Origin: Nitrospinota bacterium
GTDB lineage: Bacteria > Nitrospinota_A > UBA7883 > JACRLM01
Assembly: GCA_016235255.1 (NCBI GenBank)
Contig: JACRLM010000031.1
Location: 1-43,762 of the forward strand
Direction: 5' to 3'
Length of the DNA stretch: 43,762 nt
In this document: in pieces, positions 42,305 through 43,762 of the stretch
Numbering within the stretch: the stretch's first letter is position 1
Layout of the letters: every line of letters begins with the position of its first letter
The notes under the pieces: generated by a model
Told to the model about the DNA's origin: nothing
Seen by the model: the letters and a program-made list of their open reading frames with translations, nothing else
Database searches by the model: none
Program-made: the position numbers and the translations under genes

Positions 42305-42973
42305 TCAGGCGCGTTGCCGATCCTCCAGCCGCCCGTCCTTCAATTTAATGATCCTGCGCGAGTGGGCCGCGATGGCCTGGTCGTGGGTGACCATCACTAT
42401 CGTCACACCGTCGCCGTTGAGACTTTTCAATATGTCCATTATCGCCGCGCCGGTCTTGGTGTCCAGGTTGCCCGTCGGCTCGTCGGCCAGGATGATTTTA
42501 GGCTCTGCCACTATCGCCCGGGCGATGGCGGTGCGTTGCGATTCACCGCCGGACACCTGGCTTGGAAAATGGTTTAGCCTGTGGGATAGCCCCACTTTCT
42601 CAAGCGCGGCGGCCGCCCTGGACTTCGGGTCCAATTCTCCCCGGTAGTACAGCGGCAGGCAGACGTTTTCCAATATGGTGTTGCGGGCCAGAAGGTTATA
42701 GCTCTGGAACACGAACCCAATGTCCCGGTTTCGCACACGGGAAAGCTCGTCCTCCGTCATCTTCGCCACGTTAACGCCGCCTAGCAGGTAATCGCCGGAA
42801 GTGGGTGTGTCCAGACAGCCGAGAATGTTCATCAGCGTGGACTTGCCGGAGCCGGACGGCCCCATCAGCGCCGTGAAATCCCCCGCATCCACAGCAAAAG
42901 AGACCCCCGCCAGCGCCTCCACCCCAGCGCCGGCAAGGTTGTACACCTTGCGGACGTCCGTAAGCTCGATCAC
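42305..42973 (-). CDS. MacB/LolD-type ABC transporter ATP-binding protein
   Basis: A 222-residue ATPase: Walker [11 protein letters not shown]-loop [13 protein letters not shown], signature [15 protein letters not shown], Walker [13 protein letters not shown], and H-loop VTHDQ. The sequence [32 protein letters not shown] is typical of the MacB/LolD/FtsE group. It lies 4 bp downstream of the membrane fusion protein gene. No FtsX/MacB-type permease gene follows in this window; it may be upstream of the window edge or elsewhere. Confidence 0.93.
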   Translation of the reverse strand: MIELTDVRKVYNLAGAGVEALAGVSFAVDAGDFTALMGPSGSGKSTLMNILGCLDTPTSGDYLLGGVNVAKMTEDELSRVRNRDIGFVFQSYNLLARNTILENVCLPLYYRGELDPKSRAAAALEKVGLSHRLNHFPSQVSGGESQRTAIARAIVAEPKIILADEPTGNLDTKTGAAIMDILKSLNGDGVTIVMVTHDQAIAAHSRRIIKLKDGRLEDRQRA

Positions 42974-42977
42974 GGCG

Positions 42978-43762
42978 TCAGTCCTCCGCCGGAGCGCGCA
43001 GAAACACCGTCTCCCCTTCCCGGAGCCCTTGCGTTACCTCCGCCTCGAACCCGTTGGAAAGCCCCACTTTCACCGCGCGTTTCTCCGGCTTGCCGCCCCC
43101 CACCAGATAAACATAATGCGTCTTGCCGCCGTCATCGGTCTTTAGCGCCTCCTCCGGGGCAATGATCACACCGCTCTTGGACTGAAGGATAAGGTCCACA
43201 TTCGCAGTCATTCCCGGCTTGAGCTTCTGGACCCCCTCGCCGGTTATTTCTATTTTCACCTTGAACACCGTTATGGCGCCGGAAGACTCCCCCTTCGGAT
43301 ACACCCGCGTGACGATCCCGTCGAACACCATTTCAGGATACGCGTCCGCGGTGATGTTCGCCTTCTGGGCGGCGTAGACCTTGCCGATGTCCGTCTCGTC
43401 CACGAGCGCCACGATGAAGATGCGGGAGATGTCCCCCACCAGCCCAAGCTTTGTGCCCCCGGTGAAAGTGGATATGCCCGACGCCACCACCTGCCCCTTT
43501 TCCACGGTCTTTTCCAGCAGCACCCCGTCCATAGGGGAGACTATCACCGTCTCCCGCAGCCGTTCTTTGGCGTCGTCAAGCTCCAGCCTCGCCTTTTTCA
43601 CGGCAGCCTCGGCGAACTCGGCCTTGGACTTCGCCTGCGCCTCGGCGGTCTGCGCCGATTCGAGCTCCTGGTTTGAAATCAAACCTTGTTTGGAAAGCGC
43701 AACGGCCCTGGTTGCCTTTGCGGAAAGTTCCATAAGGCTGGCCCCGGCGGAGTCGAAATCAG
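42978..43762 (-). CDS. Membrane fusion protein, MacA/HlyD family (5' end beyond window)
   Basis: The C-terminal part (about 260 residues) of a periplasmic adaptor. A coiled-coil hairpin region (LSKQGLISNQELESAQTAEAQAKSKAEFAEAAVKKARLELDDAKERL) leads to the second lipoyl half (VIVSPMDGVLLEKTVEKGQVVASG), then beta-barrel (VDETDIGKVYAAQKANI) and membrane-proximal domains (GMTANVDLILQSK, EGETVFLRAP). The frame stays open to the window edge at 43762. With the adjacent ATPase it forms a MacAB-like tripartite export system with an outer-membrane channel; substrate unknown. Confidence 0.9.
   Translation of the reverse strand, partial: DFDSAGASLMELSAKATRAVALSKQGLISNQELESAQTAEAQAKSKAEFAEAAVKKARLELDDAKERLRETVIVSPMDGVLLEKTVEKGQVVASGISTFTGGTKLGLVGDISRIFIVALVDETDIGKVYAAQKANITADAYPEMVFDGIVTRVYPKGESSGAITVFKVKIEITGEGVQKLKPGMTANVDLILQSKSGVIIAPEEALKTDDGGKTHYVYLVGGGKPEKRAVKVGLSNGFEAEVTQGLREGETVFLRAPAED

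Overview
The window is a nitrogen-fixation region from a GC-rich bacterial chromosome. The organism looks like a Gram-negative diazotroph: it has an exported beta-helix protein, a MacA/MacB-like envelope transport pair, a TlpA-type thioredoxin and an ETF:quinone oxidoreductase. It is clearly bacterial (tmRNA, rbfA, glyQ, purM). I cannot assign a phylum from sequence alone; the gene mix (NifLA, DraTG, HesA, NtrC-like regulator plus GlnE) suggests a proteobacterial, deltaproteobacterial or Nitrospinota-like lineage, which is inference only.

Layout. 1-1145: the C-terminal end of a likely IS4-type transposase, then a DUF503 gene and rbfA, then a short antitoxin-like remnant. 1261-4883: an ETF operon (etfB, etfA, and an ETF-QO carrying its own C-terminal FeS domain), equivalent to FixA-FixB-FixC/FixX and a plausible electron route for nitrogenase. 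5086-6528: a small unknown protein with an acidic DxDxDGD-type motif, a terminator, a good sigma70 promoter with a structured leader, and an EamA-type exporter. 6789-12344: a giant Ser/Thr kinase-ATPase-GAF-PAS-histidine kinase, facing the regulatory operon.

12388-16351 (minus): nifM-nifL-nifA, overlapping head to tail, divergent from nifH. NifA carries the complete C-X11-C-X19-C-X4-C motif of oxygen-sensitive NifA proteins, yet sits with a NifL whose H-box histidine is replaced by Phe. 16529-24985 (plus): a NifA upstream activator site and a sigma54 promoter drive nifH-D-K-E-N-X-fdxB-draG. draT lies on the opposite strand and overlaps the 3' end of draG. 25752-29817: two tandem NifA sites and a sigma54 promoter precede nifB-nifT-nifV-hesA-unknown ORF. 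The nif block stops about 56 bp from the 3' end of the tmRNA gene ssrA (minus strand; tag ANDYNYAVAA).

30311-43762: a mostly housekeeping and regulatory stretch. It holds a TlpA-like protein, a HigBA toxin-antitoxin pair, purM, an NtrC-like sigma54 response regulator followed by glnE, glyQ without an adjacent glyS, a small membrane protein, a CSLREA/beta-helix surface protein containing a palindromic repeat inside its reading frame, a LuxR-type regulator, an AraC-family remnant, and a membrane-fusion protein/ABC ATPase pair cut by the window end. Several imperfect palindromic dispersed-repeat-like elements lie here.

Together the nif genes encode the Mo-nitrogenase structural proteins, the core of FeMo-co synthesis (NifB, E, N, X, V), Fe-protein maturation (NifM), transcriptional control (NifLA) and post-translational switch-off (DraT/DraG). 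No nifU, nifS, nifQ, nifW or nifZ is present in the window.
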